A program made the position numbers and the translations under genes. A stretch of 64,000 bases of DNA from Rhizocola hellebori. Lineage in GTDB: Bacteria; Actinomycetota; Actinomycetes; Mycobacteriales; Micromonosporaceae. Positions 53,913 to 62,644 of this stretch are shown one piece after another. The notes under the pieces are model-generated. The model saw only the letters and a list, made by a program, of their open reading frames with translations, searched no databases and had not been told where the DNA came from. Where the stretch lies: assembly GCF_016862955.1 (NCBI RefSeq), contig NZ_BONY01000009.1, positions 143,098 through 207,097 on the forward strand. The letters run 5' to 3'. How positions within the stretch are numbered: position 1 is the first letter of the stretch; each line of letters starts with the position of its first letter.

Positions 53913-54410
53913 ATGTCAGTGCTCGGCGCAGATATCGAGCAACTAGAAGGTCTCGCGGTCGCCTGCGACGCCACCGGAACGCATTGCCTGGACATGGCAG
54001 CCAACGTGTCCCGGCATACCGATGCCGCCATCGGCGATCTGGTGAGCCGCTTGGCCACGCTGGTGAGCATGGTCACCGGCGAGACCGAAGCCATGTCCAC
54101 CAAGGTGCGCGACATGTCGACCCAAGCGGTGGACGCCTCGTGGACGGGCACCAACCGGGAGACCTTCCTCGGCGCGGCGAGCAACTTCCAGACCGCGATG
54201 CAAACCGCGCAGAGCGACACCGACGGCTACTACGACCAGATCAAGGCCTACATCGATGTCGACTTCAGGACCAAGGTGGAGGAGTTCGTCACCACGCTGA
54301 CCTCGAGCATGCAAAGCGCGCAGGGCAGCTGCAGCTCGATGACCACGGCGGTGCGCAGCCAAGCGTCCGCGGTGGACAGCACCATGAACACCGGCCTGTC
54401 GGTGGGCTAG
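53913..54410 (+). CDS. WXG-type (ESAT-6-like) secretion protein, 165 aa
   Basis: This all-helical protein has a central WXG turn (SWTGTNRETF, Trp77, Gly79) between long amphipathic helices, as in WXG100 proteins. At 165 residues it is longer than the usual 100, with an extra C-terminal helical pair after about 110. There is no signal peptide. WXG proteins are exported as dimers by FtsK/SpoIIIE-type ATPases. A strong ribosome site GGGAGGA precedes ATG 53913. It lies directly upstream of a further helical gene and the ATPase. Confidence 0.88.
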   Translation: MSVLGADIEQLEGLAVACDATGTHCLDMAANVSRHTDAAIGDLVSRLATLVSMVTGETEAMSTKVRDMSTQAVDASWTGTNRETFLGAASNFQTAMQTAQSDTDGYYDQIKAYIDVDFRTKVEEFVTTLTSSMQSAQGSCSSMTTAVRSQASAVDSTMNTGLSVG

Positions 54411-54418
54411 GCGCGCAC

Positions 54419-54832
54419 ATGCCGACCGAAGCCGAGTTTCTCGTGGCGCGCGACGCCTTCCGCGCCGCTGCGGAGACGGCGCGCCGGCCGGTGACACCGA
54501 TGCTGGCCGCGTTCGGCCCGCAGGTGCTTGTGGGCGGGCTGCTCACCGCCGAAACCAGCGAGCTGCTCAGCGGCCACAGCGGGCAGATGCGCAGCCTGGC
54601 CGACCGCTGGGATCGGCTCGCCGACGAATGCGCTTGGCGGGCAAGGGTTTGCGCGGCCGCCTACGCCGCCCGCGCCGCCTACGCGGCCGCTTTCGGCGCC
54701 TACGAAAGCGACCACGACAGCTGGGAGGCCGACCGCGACCGGGCCGCTGCCAACGAAGAAGCCTTCACCCGTTCCGAGCCGCATCCGCCGCAGCGCCCGC
54801 CGTCGCCACCGCCGTGGGTGCGGTGGCCATGA
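54419..54832 (+). CDS. 137-aa helical protein of the type VII-like locus
   Basis: This small helical protein (long Ala-rich helices; SHSGQMRSLADRWDRLADEC, AYEADHD-like tail) has a Pro-rich end (PPQRPPSPPPW). Composition and length recall WXG/Esx-associated partner proteins, but there is no WXG. Translation stops inside the start of the ATPase gene (4-bp overlap, ATGA), so it is coupled to the ATPase. ATG 54419 is the first sensible start, 9 bp after the preceding stop. Confidence 0.7.
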   Translation: MPTEAEFLVARDAFRAAAETARRPVTPMLAAFGPQVLVGGLLTAETSELLSGHSGQMRSLADRWDRLADECAWRARVCAAAYAARAAYAAAFGAYESDHDSWEADRDRAAANEEAFTRSEPHPPQRPPSPPPWVRWP

Positions 54833-57800
54833 TTCCGCTGGTGTTGCGATGGCGGGCGGTGGAGGCCGAGGTGCGGCTGGCGATCCTCGACGAGGCGGCC
54901 ACTCTGGACGACCTGGTGGTCGCCGCCATCGGCCGGCCCTCACCCGGGCCGGTGACCATCGACGGCCGCGCCCTGCTGCCCCGTACCCCGCTGGCCCTGG
55001 CCGGTGTCGGCTGCGGCTGCACCATCACCCTCGACCCACCTGCCACCGACCCAGTGCCCGCCACCGTCACCGGCGGCCCGGTGGGCCTCACGGCCACCAG
55101 CCCTGCGGCTGGCCCAGCGGCCGCGTTGCCGCCCGTCGCCGGAGCAACGGCCGTGGGCCTGGCGACCGGCGGCCAAGGGCCGCGAATGCAGGAACGCCGG
55201 CAGGCCGGTGTGGCGCGGCTGGAGCTTCGGCAGGTGGCGGGTTATGGCGCTGGGACACGGATCGGGCTGGAACCGGGGCGGCATCTGGTGCGCAGGGCCG
55301 GCAGCGCGGGACAGCCCGGCGCGGTGGCGGCGGTGCTCGAGGTCACGGCCAACGGCACAGTGACGGTGGCGCCGCTGAACCCGGCGGTCAGGATCGACGG
55401 AATCGCTTGTGCGCCAGGCGATCCGCTGCCGCGCGGGGCAGCGCTGGAGCTGGCCGGCGCGGACGCCTTCACGGTCGTGACGCCGACGCCTGTCGCGGGG
55501 CGAAGGTTGCCGGATGTGACCGGGGTGCGCACCCTCAACCGCCCACCCCGCCTCGCCCCGCCGCCCTGCCCCGAGCCGGTATCGATGCCGCAGGAGCCAC
55601 AGCGGCCCGGCAAGAGACGCCCGCTGCCATGGCTGTCGATCGTCATCCCGCTGCCGATCGCGGTGATCATGGCCTTCCTCCTCAAGCAGCCCTACTTCCT
55701 GATCTTCGGGTTGATGAGCCCGCTGATGCTCGTCGCCCGGTTCGCCGAAGAGCGGCGCACCCGGCGCAAGGACGAGCGCCAGCACACCGCGCAGCTGGCC
55801 CGGCTGCTGGGCGAGCTGCGCGAAGCGGTGAGGGCGCAGCAATTCCGGTGGCGCGACAACCAGCGCGCCGTGCATGCCGACCTGGCGGAGCTGGTGCGGC
55901 GGGCCGAGGAGCACGATTCCCGGTTGTGGGAACGCCGTCCCGGCGACCACGACTTCCTGCGGGTACGCCTGGGTCAGGCCGCCCAGCCGTGGCAGGCCGA
56001 CGTGCTACGGGCCGGTCAGGCCGTCGATGGGGCCGAGGCGGCGCTCGACCAGCTGTCCACAGTGGACGCAGCACCGCTGGTGGCGGATCTGACCGAAGGC
56101 GGTCTCGGCTTCTGCGGGGAACGTGAGGCCGTGCTGCCTCTGGTGCGAGCCGCTCTGATCGACCTGTTGGTGCAGCACGGCCCGGCCGATCTGCGGCTGG
56201 TGGTGCTGACCGAGCCGGATCGGCTGGCCGACTGGGACTGGGTCAAGTGGCTGCCGCACGCCGGAGTCGACGGCAGTACCCAGCTGGCCTGCGAGGAAAC
56301 ACGGGCGCGGGCGATCCTGCCGACGGCAGCGTTGACGAAGGACGCCCGGCTGCCGATCAGCCTCATCGTGGTGGACTCAGACTCCTATCTGGACAAGCGC
56401 ACCTCGCCGGTGCGGCCATTGCTGGCCCGCGCGGCCGAACATGTGCGCGCCGTGGTCATCACCGAGAACCTCACCGCCCTTCCGGCCGTGTGCACCAGCA
56501 TGGTCGAGGTGGGCGCGGGACAGTCCGCCTACCACGAACCGGGCCGGCGGCTCACCCTCGAGCAGGTCGCCTACGCAGGGCTCCCGCTGCCCGCGACCGT
56601 TGTCTGCGCACGCGCCCTGGCCGGCCTGGACGACCCCGACCGCCCCTCGGGATCCAGCGGGCTGCCCACCGCGCTGGGGTTGCTCACCCTCCTGGAAGGC
56701 GGCACGAGCGTGGCGAAACGCTGGCGGGCCGCCGTCCCCGCGGCGAGCCTGAGCGTGCCGCTGGGTGTGAGCGAGCTGGGGAACTTCAAAGTGGACATCG
56801 TCGCCGACGGCCCGCACGCTCTCATCGCCGGCACCACCGGGTCGGGCAAGAGCGAGTTGTTGCGCACCATGGTGGCGGCGCTGGCCGCGACGGCCAGCCC
56901 GGCCCACCTGAACTTCGTGCTGATCGACTACAAGGGCGGCGGCGCGTTCGACGTCTGCGCCGATCTGCCGCACACCGTGGGGGTGGTGACCGACCTCGAC
57001 GAGCATCTGGGCGAAAGGGCGCTGCGATGCCTCAAAGCCGAGGTGCGCCAACGTGAGCGCCTGCTGCGCGATGCGGGCGCAGCCAAGCTGGAGGAGTTCC
57101 GCGGCGACAGGCCGCTGCCCCGGCTGATCGTGATCATCGATGAGTTCGCCACCCTGGCCGCCGAGCTGCCCGACTTCCTGCAATCGCTGGTGGACATCGC
57201 CCAGCGCGGCCGAAGTCTCGGCGTGCACCTGGTGCTGGCCACGCAGCGCCCGGCCGGCGTGCTGGACAACAAGATTCGCGCGAACACCAACCTGCGCATC
57301 GCCCTGCGGGTGCAAGAAGACGCCGACTCGACCGACGTGATCGGCGCACGCGACGCCGCCCGGCTTCCCCGCGGCCTGCCCGGCCGGGGATACGCCCGGC
57401 TCGGCGCGGGCGAGCTCACCCTCTTCCAGAGCGCGATCGTCAGTGCCCAGCTGCCACGCGGCGACCGCCGCCCGGTACAGGTGTTGCCGTTCACCGCCAC
57501 CGGTGACGCCCGGCCCACGGCGATGCCCGGCCCGGCCGAGGGCACCGATCTGCAGATCCTGGTGACCGCGTGCCGACAGGCTTTCACCGAGCTGGGCCTG
57601 CCTGAGCCGCGCGTGCCGTGGCCGCCTCCGTTGCCGCAACACCTTGCAGCAGAACAGCTTCATCTGGGTACCGGTGCCATCCCGCTCGGCCTGGCCGACC
57701 TGCCCGATCAGCAGCGCCAGGACTGCTACGGATGGGATCCGGCCAAGGAAGGCAACCTGGCCTGCTACGGCATCGTGGGCGCCGGAACGTCCACCACCCT

Positions 57801-59073
57801 GGCCACGGTGGCTCTGGCCGCAGCCACCATCCATCCGCCCCGCGATTTCCACCTCTACGTGCTCGACTGCGACAGCGGCACGCTGAGCCCGCTGGCCGCG
57901 CTGCCGCACACCGGCGCCTACATCCGCCTCGACGAGGAGGAACGGCTGCGGCGGCTGGTAAGGCATCTGCAAACACAGCTGGAGCACCGCCGCGAGCTTT
58001 CCCGCCGAGGCGATCGGGCCGCGCAACCGTTGCTGTGCCTGCTTATCGACAACTTCGGCGCGCTGCGGCAGGCCGCCGAGGACAATGTGGAGCTCAACGC
58101 GTGCTTCGGTGATCTCACGCAGATCATTCGCGACGGCAGCGGGCTCGGTGTGGTGGTGGCGCTGAGCGCCAAGCAGGAACGTGCCCTGCCCGGCTCGCTG
58201 GCCGCAGTCATCCCCAAGCGGCTGGTGATGCGCCTGGGCGACACGCTGGCCTACGCCGCCTTCGGTTTGCGCCCGCGCGACGTACCGGAGATGGTCACCG
58301 GCCGCGCGATCGACCTGGCGACCGGGGCCGAGGTACAGGTGGCTCGTCACGGCGGCGGCGACCTCACCGCCGCCGTGACGCGAATCGCCGCCGCGGCAGC
58401 GCCCGGCGGGGCACCCGAGCGCATTCTTGCCCTGCCGAACCAGATACAGCTGGCGGGAATAGGCGATGCCACCCAGTCGGCCAACGGCACTTGGCGCGTG
58501 CCGCTCGGCCTGGAGGCCGGCTCGCTGCGGCCCGCCGTGCTCACCTTGCACGCGGGCGAGGCAGCCACGGTGGTCGGCCCGTCGCGCAGCGGCCGCAGCA
58601 CGGTGCTGTGCACCATAGCCCGCTCTGTGCACGCCGCTGACCCGCGGCTGGCGTTGCATGCGCTGGCGGTGCGGCCCTCCCCCTTGCGGGAGCTCGAATT
58701 CCTGGCCGATCTGGCGACCTCGCCCGCTGAGGCCGAGGCGTGGGCCGAACGGGTGCTCAAGGACGACAACGCCCGGTGGGCTTTCATCGACGACGCGGAA
58801 CGGCTGGCGGGCAAGGCTTTCGAGGCCCTGGCCAAGCATCGCGACGACCGGCTGACCGTTGTGGTGGCGGGCCGGCCGGACGATCTGCGCGGGTTCGGCC
58901 ACTGGGCCAAGGATCTGCAACGCAGCCGGGCCGGAATGGCGCTGCGCCCGGCCGCCGGGGACGCCGAGGTGTTCAAGGTGGGCTTCCCGGTGCGCATCCC
59001 GCGCTTTCCGCCCGGGCGCGGGTTTCTGGTCAGCGATGGCGAACTGGCGACGGTACAGGTGGCGATGGCATGA
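54829..59073 (+). CDS. FtsK/SpoIIIE-type secretion ATPase, EssC-like (FHA-like domain, three ATPase modules)
   Basis: The 1414-residue protein has an N-terminal part (about 130-225) resembling an FHA fold and two transmembrane helices (about 265-310). Three P-loop modules follow. The first is canonical (Walker A GTTGSGKSELL near residue 668, Walker B LIVIIDEFATL near 767, LVLATQRPAG). The second is degenerate (GIVGAGTSTTL near 982). The third has GPSRSGRSTVL near 1248. This order (FHA, TM2, three ATPases) is that of EssC/YukB rather than mycobacterial EccC. It should drive export of WXG-type substrates. It overlaps both flanking genes by 4 bp. Confidence 0.93.
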   Translation: MIPLVLRWRAVEAEVRLAILDEAATLDDLVVAAIGRPSPGPVTIDGRALLPRTPLALAGVGCGCTITLDPPATDPVPATVTGGPVGLTATSPAAGPAAALPPVAGATAVGLATGGQGPRMQERRQAGVARLELRQVAGYGAGTRIGLEPGRHLVRRAGSAGQPGAVAAVLEVTANGTVTVAPLNPAVRIDGIACAPGDPLPRGAALELAGADAFTVVTPTPVAGRRLPDVTGVRTLNRPPRLAPPPCPEPVSMPQEPQRPGKRRPLPWLSIVIPLPIAVIMAFLLKQPYFLIFGLMSPLMLVARFAEERRTRRKDERQHTAQLARLLGELREAVRAQQFRWRDNQRAVHADLAELVRRAEEHDSRLWERRPGDHDFLRVRLGQAAQPWQADVLRAGQAVDGAEAALDQLSTVDAAPLVADLTEGGLGFCGEREAVLPLVRAALIDLLVQHGPADLRLVVLTEPDRLADWDWVKWLPHAGVDGSTQLACEETRARAILPTAALTKDARLPISLIVVDSDSYLDKRTSPVRPLLARAAEHVRAVVITENLTALPAVCTSMVEVGAGQSAYHEPGRRLTLEQVAYAGLPLPATVVCARALAGLDDPDRPSGSSGLPTALGLLTLLEGGTSVAKRWRAAVPAASLSVPLGVSELGNFKVDIVADGPHALIAGTTGSGKSELLRTMVAALAATASPAHLNFVLIDYKGGGAFDVCADLPHTVGVVTDLDEHLGERALRCLKAEVRQRERLLRDAGAAKLEEFRGDRPLPRLIVIIDEFATLAAELPDFLQSLVDIAQRGRSLGVHLVLATQRPAGVLDNKIRANTNLRIALRVQEDADSTDVIGARDAARLPRGLPGRGYARLGAGELTLFQSAIVSAQLPRGDRRPVQVLPFTATGDARPTAMPGPAEGTDLQILVTACRQAFTELGLPEPRVPWPPPLPQHLAAEQLHLGTGAIPLGLADLPDQQRQDCYGWDPAKEGNLACYGIVGAGTSTTLATVALAAATIHPPRDFHLYVLDCDSGTLSPLAALPHTGAYIRLDEEERLRRLVRHLQTQLEHRRELSRRGDRAAQPLLCLLIDNFGALRQAAEDNVELNACFGDLTQIIRDGSGLGVVVALSAKQERALPGSLAAVIPKRLVMRLGDTLAYAAFGLRPRDVPEMVTGRAIDLATGAEVQVARHGGGDLTAAVTRIAAAAAPGGAPERILALPNQIQLAGIGDATQSANGTWRVPLGLEAGSLRPAVLTLHAGEAATVVGPSRSGRSTVLCTIARSVHAADPRLALHALAVRPSPLRELEFLADLATSPAEAEAWAERVLKDDNARWAFIDDAERLAGKAFEALAKHRDDRLTVVVAGRPDDLRGFGHWAKDLQRSRAGMALRPAAGDAEVFKVGFPVRIPRFPPGRGFLVSDGELATVQVAMA

Positions 59074-60542
59074 GACAACAACACGGAGCCGGACTGGTGC
59101 TCCGCGACCGGTGCATCGACCTGACGGTCTTCCAAGCCACCGGCGAGGTGGGAATCGTGGCGTGGGCCCGGCAGCGCCTGCCGCGAGGCGTGATGGTCGA
59201 TGGCCTGGTCCGGGAGGTGAACTGCCTGGCGCGTGCGCTTTCCGGCCTTGCCGCACGGTTCGGGCTGGCGCAGATGCCGGTGCGCCTTGGATTCTTCCCC
59301 GCCGGCGCACAGGTGCGCACGGTCGATATCGCTGACATTGAGTCCATAGTGGACACTGCTTCTTTCTGGTACCGGCATTGGCCGGCCGACACCGTGCAGA
59401 GCCGCTCACTTCGCGTGCTGGTCTGCCCTCGCCCGGCGCTGACCGCGCTTCACACGGCGGCCGCCGAAGCCGGGCTCGCCAACGTCGACATCGAGCTGCT
59501 GCCCGATGCTTGCCTTCGCGCCCTGGCGCATCAAGGCGATGGCGAAGGAAGACTCGACCTGCCCGGCGTTTTCACCAGTGCCTGGCGCAACGGCTACATC
59601 GTCCATGCCGACTCCACCCCACCGCAGCGACCACGCGAGCCGCGACTGCTGCACAGCCCACTCGCCCAACCGGCCACGCCACCGGCGGGCCTGCTGCACC
59701 ATGTCCAGCCGGGTCTGCCCGCGACCGCGGCATCGCTTGCCGCGCAAGGCCTGGCGATGGCCGCCGCGAGCGGCACCGCCCTGGACACTTTGCTGGTGGC
59801 GGCCCGCCGGGAGCCTTCGGGCACAGCCGCCGCCTTCGACGGCTCCCGGTGGTCGGTGCACGCCATCGGGCAGGCGCCACCGGCACCGCCGCCGGTGTAC
59901 GACCCGGTGCCGTTGCGCCAGCTGCGATCCGCGCGCCGCCGACCCGGCGCGCATCGAGCCGCCACCCGGCCTCGCCTGGCCGCGACCGCCACCGCGGTCG
60001 TCGCCGTCTCTCTGCTCGCGCCAGCTTTACCCGAGCCGGCTGGGCATCCGGTGACCGACATTCCCTCGTGGCAGGCTGCGGCCTCGCCCGCCATGCCATC
60101 GACCCCGCCGCCATCCGCTGCGCCAACGCTTTCCCCCACCCCGGCTGCCACGGCCGCGCCTCCGCCGGCCCAGGTTTCTGCGCCAGTGGTGACCACGCCG
60201 CCGGCCCCGTCACCGGCCGGTCCCAAGCCCTCGCCCAGCCCGACTCCCCCGCCCGTGCCCTCGCCCACGCTGACCGTCATCGGGGCCTGCCATCAAGGCC
60301 CGCTGCCGCAGTGGGCTTTCACCGTCGACGGCTCCGGCTACTTCAGCGGATTCACCGCCTACCCGTTCCACGAAAGCTGCCGGGGCCGCAAGGTGGCGGT
60401 GCGAGTGGTGATGCGGGCCGGTCAGGTCGGCGCGACAAGCGGCGACACGGTCAAAAGCGAGCTCTTCGTGTCGATCGGCGGTTTCGAATGGGCCCGGCTA
60501 TGGCCCCGCGACATCCGCACCGTCGAGCTGACTATCACCTGA
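59070..60542 (+). CDS. single-pass protein with PilM-like cytoplasmic domain and exported domain
   Basis: The 490-residue protein starts at ATG 59070, inside the ATPase stop (ATGA overlap). Residues about 5-190 look like an actin/PilM-like fold (PRGVMVDGLVREVNCLARAL, GLAQMPVRLGFFPAG, SLRVLVCPRPALTALHTAAA). One membrane helix lies near 303-322. A long Pro/Ser/Thr linker (about 335-410) and an exported domain (about 415-490, CHQGPLPQWAF and ESCRGRKVAVRV with two cysteines) follow. This cytosol-membrane-outside layout is that of EssB/EccB-type components. The match to PilM is by pattern only. Confidence 0.8.
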   Translation: MRQQHGAGLVLRDRCIDLTVFQATGEVGIVAWARQRLPRGVMVDGLVREVNCLARALSGLAARFGLAQMPVRLGFFPAGAQVRTVDIADIESIVDTASFWYRHWPADTVQSRSLRVLVCPRPALTALHTAAAEAGLANVDIELLPDACLRALAHQGDGEGRLDLPGVFTSAWRNGYIVHADSTPPQRPREPRLLHSPLAQPATPPAGLLHHVQPGLPATAASLAAQGLAMAAASGTALDTLLVAARREPSGTAAAFDGSRWSVHAIGQAPPAPPPVYDPVPLRQLRSARRRPGAHRAATRPRLAATATAVVAVSLLAPALPEPAGHPVTDIPSWQAAASPAMPSTPPPSAAPTLSPTPAATAAPPPAQVSAPVVTTPPAPSPAGPKPSPSPTPPPVPSPTLTVIGACHQGPLPQWAFTVDGSGYFSGFTAYPFHESCRGRKVAVRVVMRAGQVGATSGDTVKSELFVSIGGFEWARLWPRDIRTVELTIT

Positions 60543-60548
60543 CGTGCT

Positions 60549-60710
60549 TCAACGATGTTCAAACCTTATGTAGTCCTGCCCAAAGGACACGGCTTGGATC
60601 TCCTCGACCTGCGGATCCCGGTCCACCATCTCCACCATCTGAGAGGGTTCGATCCGCTCGGGAAGGTGCCGCCACTTTTCCGTGGGTTTGCGCTCATCAC
60701 GCTGGTCCAT
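60549..60710 (-). CDS. 53-aa conserved-looking small protein
   Basis: On the minus strand an ATG at 60710 opens 53 codons (MDQRDERKPTEKWRHLPERI and onward, ending in YIRFEHR). It has strong G/C third positions and the TEKWRHLPERIEP pattern seen in short actinobacterial proteins of unknown function. It is charged and has no membrane part. It ends 7 bp from the stop of the preceding convergent gene. Being so short, it is easily missed. Confidence 0.6.
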   Translation of the reverse strand: MDQRDERKPTEKWRHLPERIEPSQMVEMVDRDPQVEEIQAVSFGQDYIRFEHR

Positions 60711-60799
60711 CCGTCAATGGTAACGCCGGTCCAGCCGACATGACCGTCCGGTTTGGACGTCGGTCAAAATGCGTTTGACCTTGCGGGTACGGTCAGCCT

Positions 60800-61528
60800 A
60801 TGTGTCTCGACGCTGACGTCCACGCCGCGGGTGATGCGGATCCGATCATCGAGCTGACCTCTGCCGACGGAGCCGGCTTCGGTGCTTACCTGGCCAGGGC
60901 CGCCGAGCCGTCCGGCGTGCGGCTGGTGCTCCTTCCCGATGTCGGTGGGATGCGGTCGCCATTTCGTGACCTGGCCCGCCGCTTCGCCCGTACCGGAGCC
61001 GACGTGCTGGTCATCGACTACTACGGCCGGACACTGGGGACCGCGGCGCGCGGCGAGGAGTACGACGCGCGCGTCAGCGAAAGTTTCGATCGTGAGCTGG
61101 TGCTGGCCGACCTGACGGCGGCCATCGCCCACCTGCGCGGGCTCGGCGACGGCCCGATCTACGCGGCGGGCTTCTGCATCGGCGGATCCAATGCCCTCTA
61201 TGCCGGTACAGCCGATCTCGGCCTCGCCGGTGTGATCGGCATCTGTCCTTACGTCGGCCAGATGGGTGTGTCGGCGCCGCTTCCCGAGGACTTCGGGTCC
61301 GCTATCCGCGTGCCCGTGCTCGGCCTGTTCGGCGGCGCCGACACCGAGGTGCCCAGCAGCGTGCACGAGAACCTCGCCCGGGATCTGGCTACGGCCAACC
61401 TGCCGCATGACATCGTGGTCTATCCGGGCCAGCCCCACGGTTTCATCGAATGGGACCACTTCGGCCGAGAAGGCCACGCCGAAGCCGCCGCCGACGCGTG
61501 GGAGCGCATCGCCGCGTTCCTGAGGTAG
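60800..61528 (+). CDS. dienelactone hydrolase family protein
   Basis: The 242-residue alpha/beta hydrolase carries the DLH catalytic triad: nucleophile Cys126 (GFCIGGS), Asp181 (GGADTEVP) and His213 (PHGF). Length fits the family. DLH enzymes open dienelactones in chloroaromatic catabolism or act as carboxyl esterases; the substrate here is unknown. There is no signal peptide. Confidence 0.92.
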   Translation: MCLDADVHAAGDADPIIELTSADGAGFGAYLARAAEPSGVRLVLLPDVGGMRSPFRDLARRFARTGADVLVIDYYGRTLGTAARGEEYDARVSESFDRELVLADLTAAIAHLRGLGDGPIYAAGFCIGGSNALYAGTADLGLAGVIGICPYVGQMGVSAPLPEDFGSAIRVPVLGLFGGADTEVPSSVHENLARDLATANLPHDIVVYPGQPHGFIEWDHFGREGHAEAAADAWERIAAFLR

Positions 61529-61532
61529 CCGG

Positions 61533-61721
61533 TCACAGGCTGGCGCTTCCGTTCCTGTTGCCCTGCTGGTTGATTCCCGACTCTTGGGTAAAAGGCGCAC
61601 CCTGCTGGGTGGGCTCAAACCGGGCACGTTCGCCGCTGGTGCGACGATCGCGCAACACGACGTAGACAACACACGCGATGATCGCCGCGACGGCGGCAAT
61701 CACGAGTATCAACACACCCAT
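61533..61721 (-). CDS. small single-pass membrane protein
   Basis: The 62-residue protein consists of one N-terminal hydrophobic helix (LILVIAAVAAIIACVVYVVL), a basic stop-transfer (RDRR) and a polar Gln/Asn-rich tail. Coding-like composition and an ATG start support it as real. Its stop lies 5 bp from the convergent DLH stop. Function unknown. Confidence 0.6.
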   Translation of the reverse strand: MGVLILVIAAVAAIIACVVYVVLRDRRTSGERARFEPTQQGAPFTQESGINQQGNRNGSASL

Positions 61722-61795
61722 GGGTCGATGATAGCCAGCGGGCCGTCGAAAAGTGTGCCGGTGGCGGCCGTCTACATCCAGTTCGGAGGATCGCC

Positions 61796-62149
61796 TTGAA
61801 TGATGCTGAACAGCACTTCTGGCTTGCCCTGGAGTACCGAATCTGCCATGAACTCGCGGGTTTCGATGACCGGCACCTGCGGTTCATGTGGTGTGACGGC
61901 CTGATTCCGGAGATCTACGACCTGCAAGGCGACCCGCCAGGCGTTCACGGACGCGCCTACTGCGGCCCAAGTGGACAGGAACATTGGCAGTTCACCCTCT
62001 TGATCGGAGACGGCGTCAATACCGCCGAGGACATCGACTGGCTGTCGCTACTGCCACCCGCCGAAGTGACCGGATGGCTCTCTCCGCACATAAGGGACCG
62101 GAGATTGGTGATAGAGCCGTCCGCCGCCTATCCCGATTCCCAGCCATAG
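61796..62149 (+). CDS. hypothetical protein, 117 aa (TTG start)
   Basis: The start is set by a strong ribosome site, GGAGGA, six bases before TTG 61796; no ATG fits the frame. The soluble protein has a Trp/acidic pattern (HELAGFDDRHLRFMWCDGL; WLSLLPPAEVTGW). No family recognised. Confidence 0.65.
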   Translation: MNDAEQHFWLALEYRICHELAGFDDRHLRFMWCDGLIPEIYDLQGDPPGVHGRAYCGPSGQEHWQFTLLIGDGVNTAEDIDWLSLLPPAEVTGWLSPHIRDRRLVIEPSAAYPDSQP

Positions 62150-62181
62150 GTGAACATCGGCGCTTGCGGTGATCGCTGGTC

Positions 62182-62559
62182 CTAGTGCGGGACCGCGGCG
62201 CAGAATTCGTTGCCTTCGGGGTCGGCCAGGAGCCGCCAGATGCCATCCCCGGATATCACGGTGGCGCCAAGCTGCACGAGCTCGTCGAGGTGAGCCTGGT
62301 CTCGGAGCCGGACATCGACGTGCATGCGGTTCTTCACGGTCTTGGGTTCGGGAACCTCTTGGAGGAAGAAGACCTGCGACCCGTCCGGGGAGTCGATGGC
62401 CACCATCGGATCGGTTTGCGGTGTCCGGCCCATAGCGGCAAGCTTGGCAACCTCGGCCTCGTCGTACGGCCGGATCCGCCAGCCAAGCGCGGCTTGCCAG
62501 AATTGCGCGAGCTCCGCTGCATGACGACAGTCCAGCACGATTCCCTCGATCCCACTCAT
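62182..62559 (-). CDS. VOC-family (glyoxalase-like) protein
   Basis: The 125-residue protein shows the beta-alpha-beta-beta-beta VOC fold pattern: IVLDCRHAAELAQFWQAALG near the start, then RMHVDVRLRD, and the closing LLADPEGNEFCAA. Family members include glyoxalase-like enzymes and antibiotic-binding proteins. The specific role cannot be told. Confidence 0.88.
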   Translation of the reverse strand: MSGIEGIVLDCRHAAELAQFWQAALGWRIRPYDEAEVAKLAAMGRTPQTDPMVAIDSPDGSQVFFLQEVPEPKTVKNRMHVDVRLRDQAHLDELVQLGATVISGDGIWRLLADPEGNEFCAAVPH

Positions 62560-62644
62560 CCGTCGAACATTACCGATGGCTCCCGGGCCCCGCGACCGGG
62601 TTTACGCTATCCGTCTGCGCACCGCCCTCGGAGTCCGATAGACA

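Noticed and set aside
56377..59409. 1010-codon minus-strand frame opposite the EssC-like ATPase
   Set aside because: The plus strand has Walker motifs and membrane segments; the antisense product has none and the usual shadow composition.
60555..60743. 62-codon plus-strand frame
   Set aside because: It overlaps the better supported minus-strand 53-codon gene and has weaker codon bias and no ribosome site.
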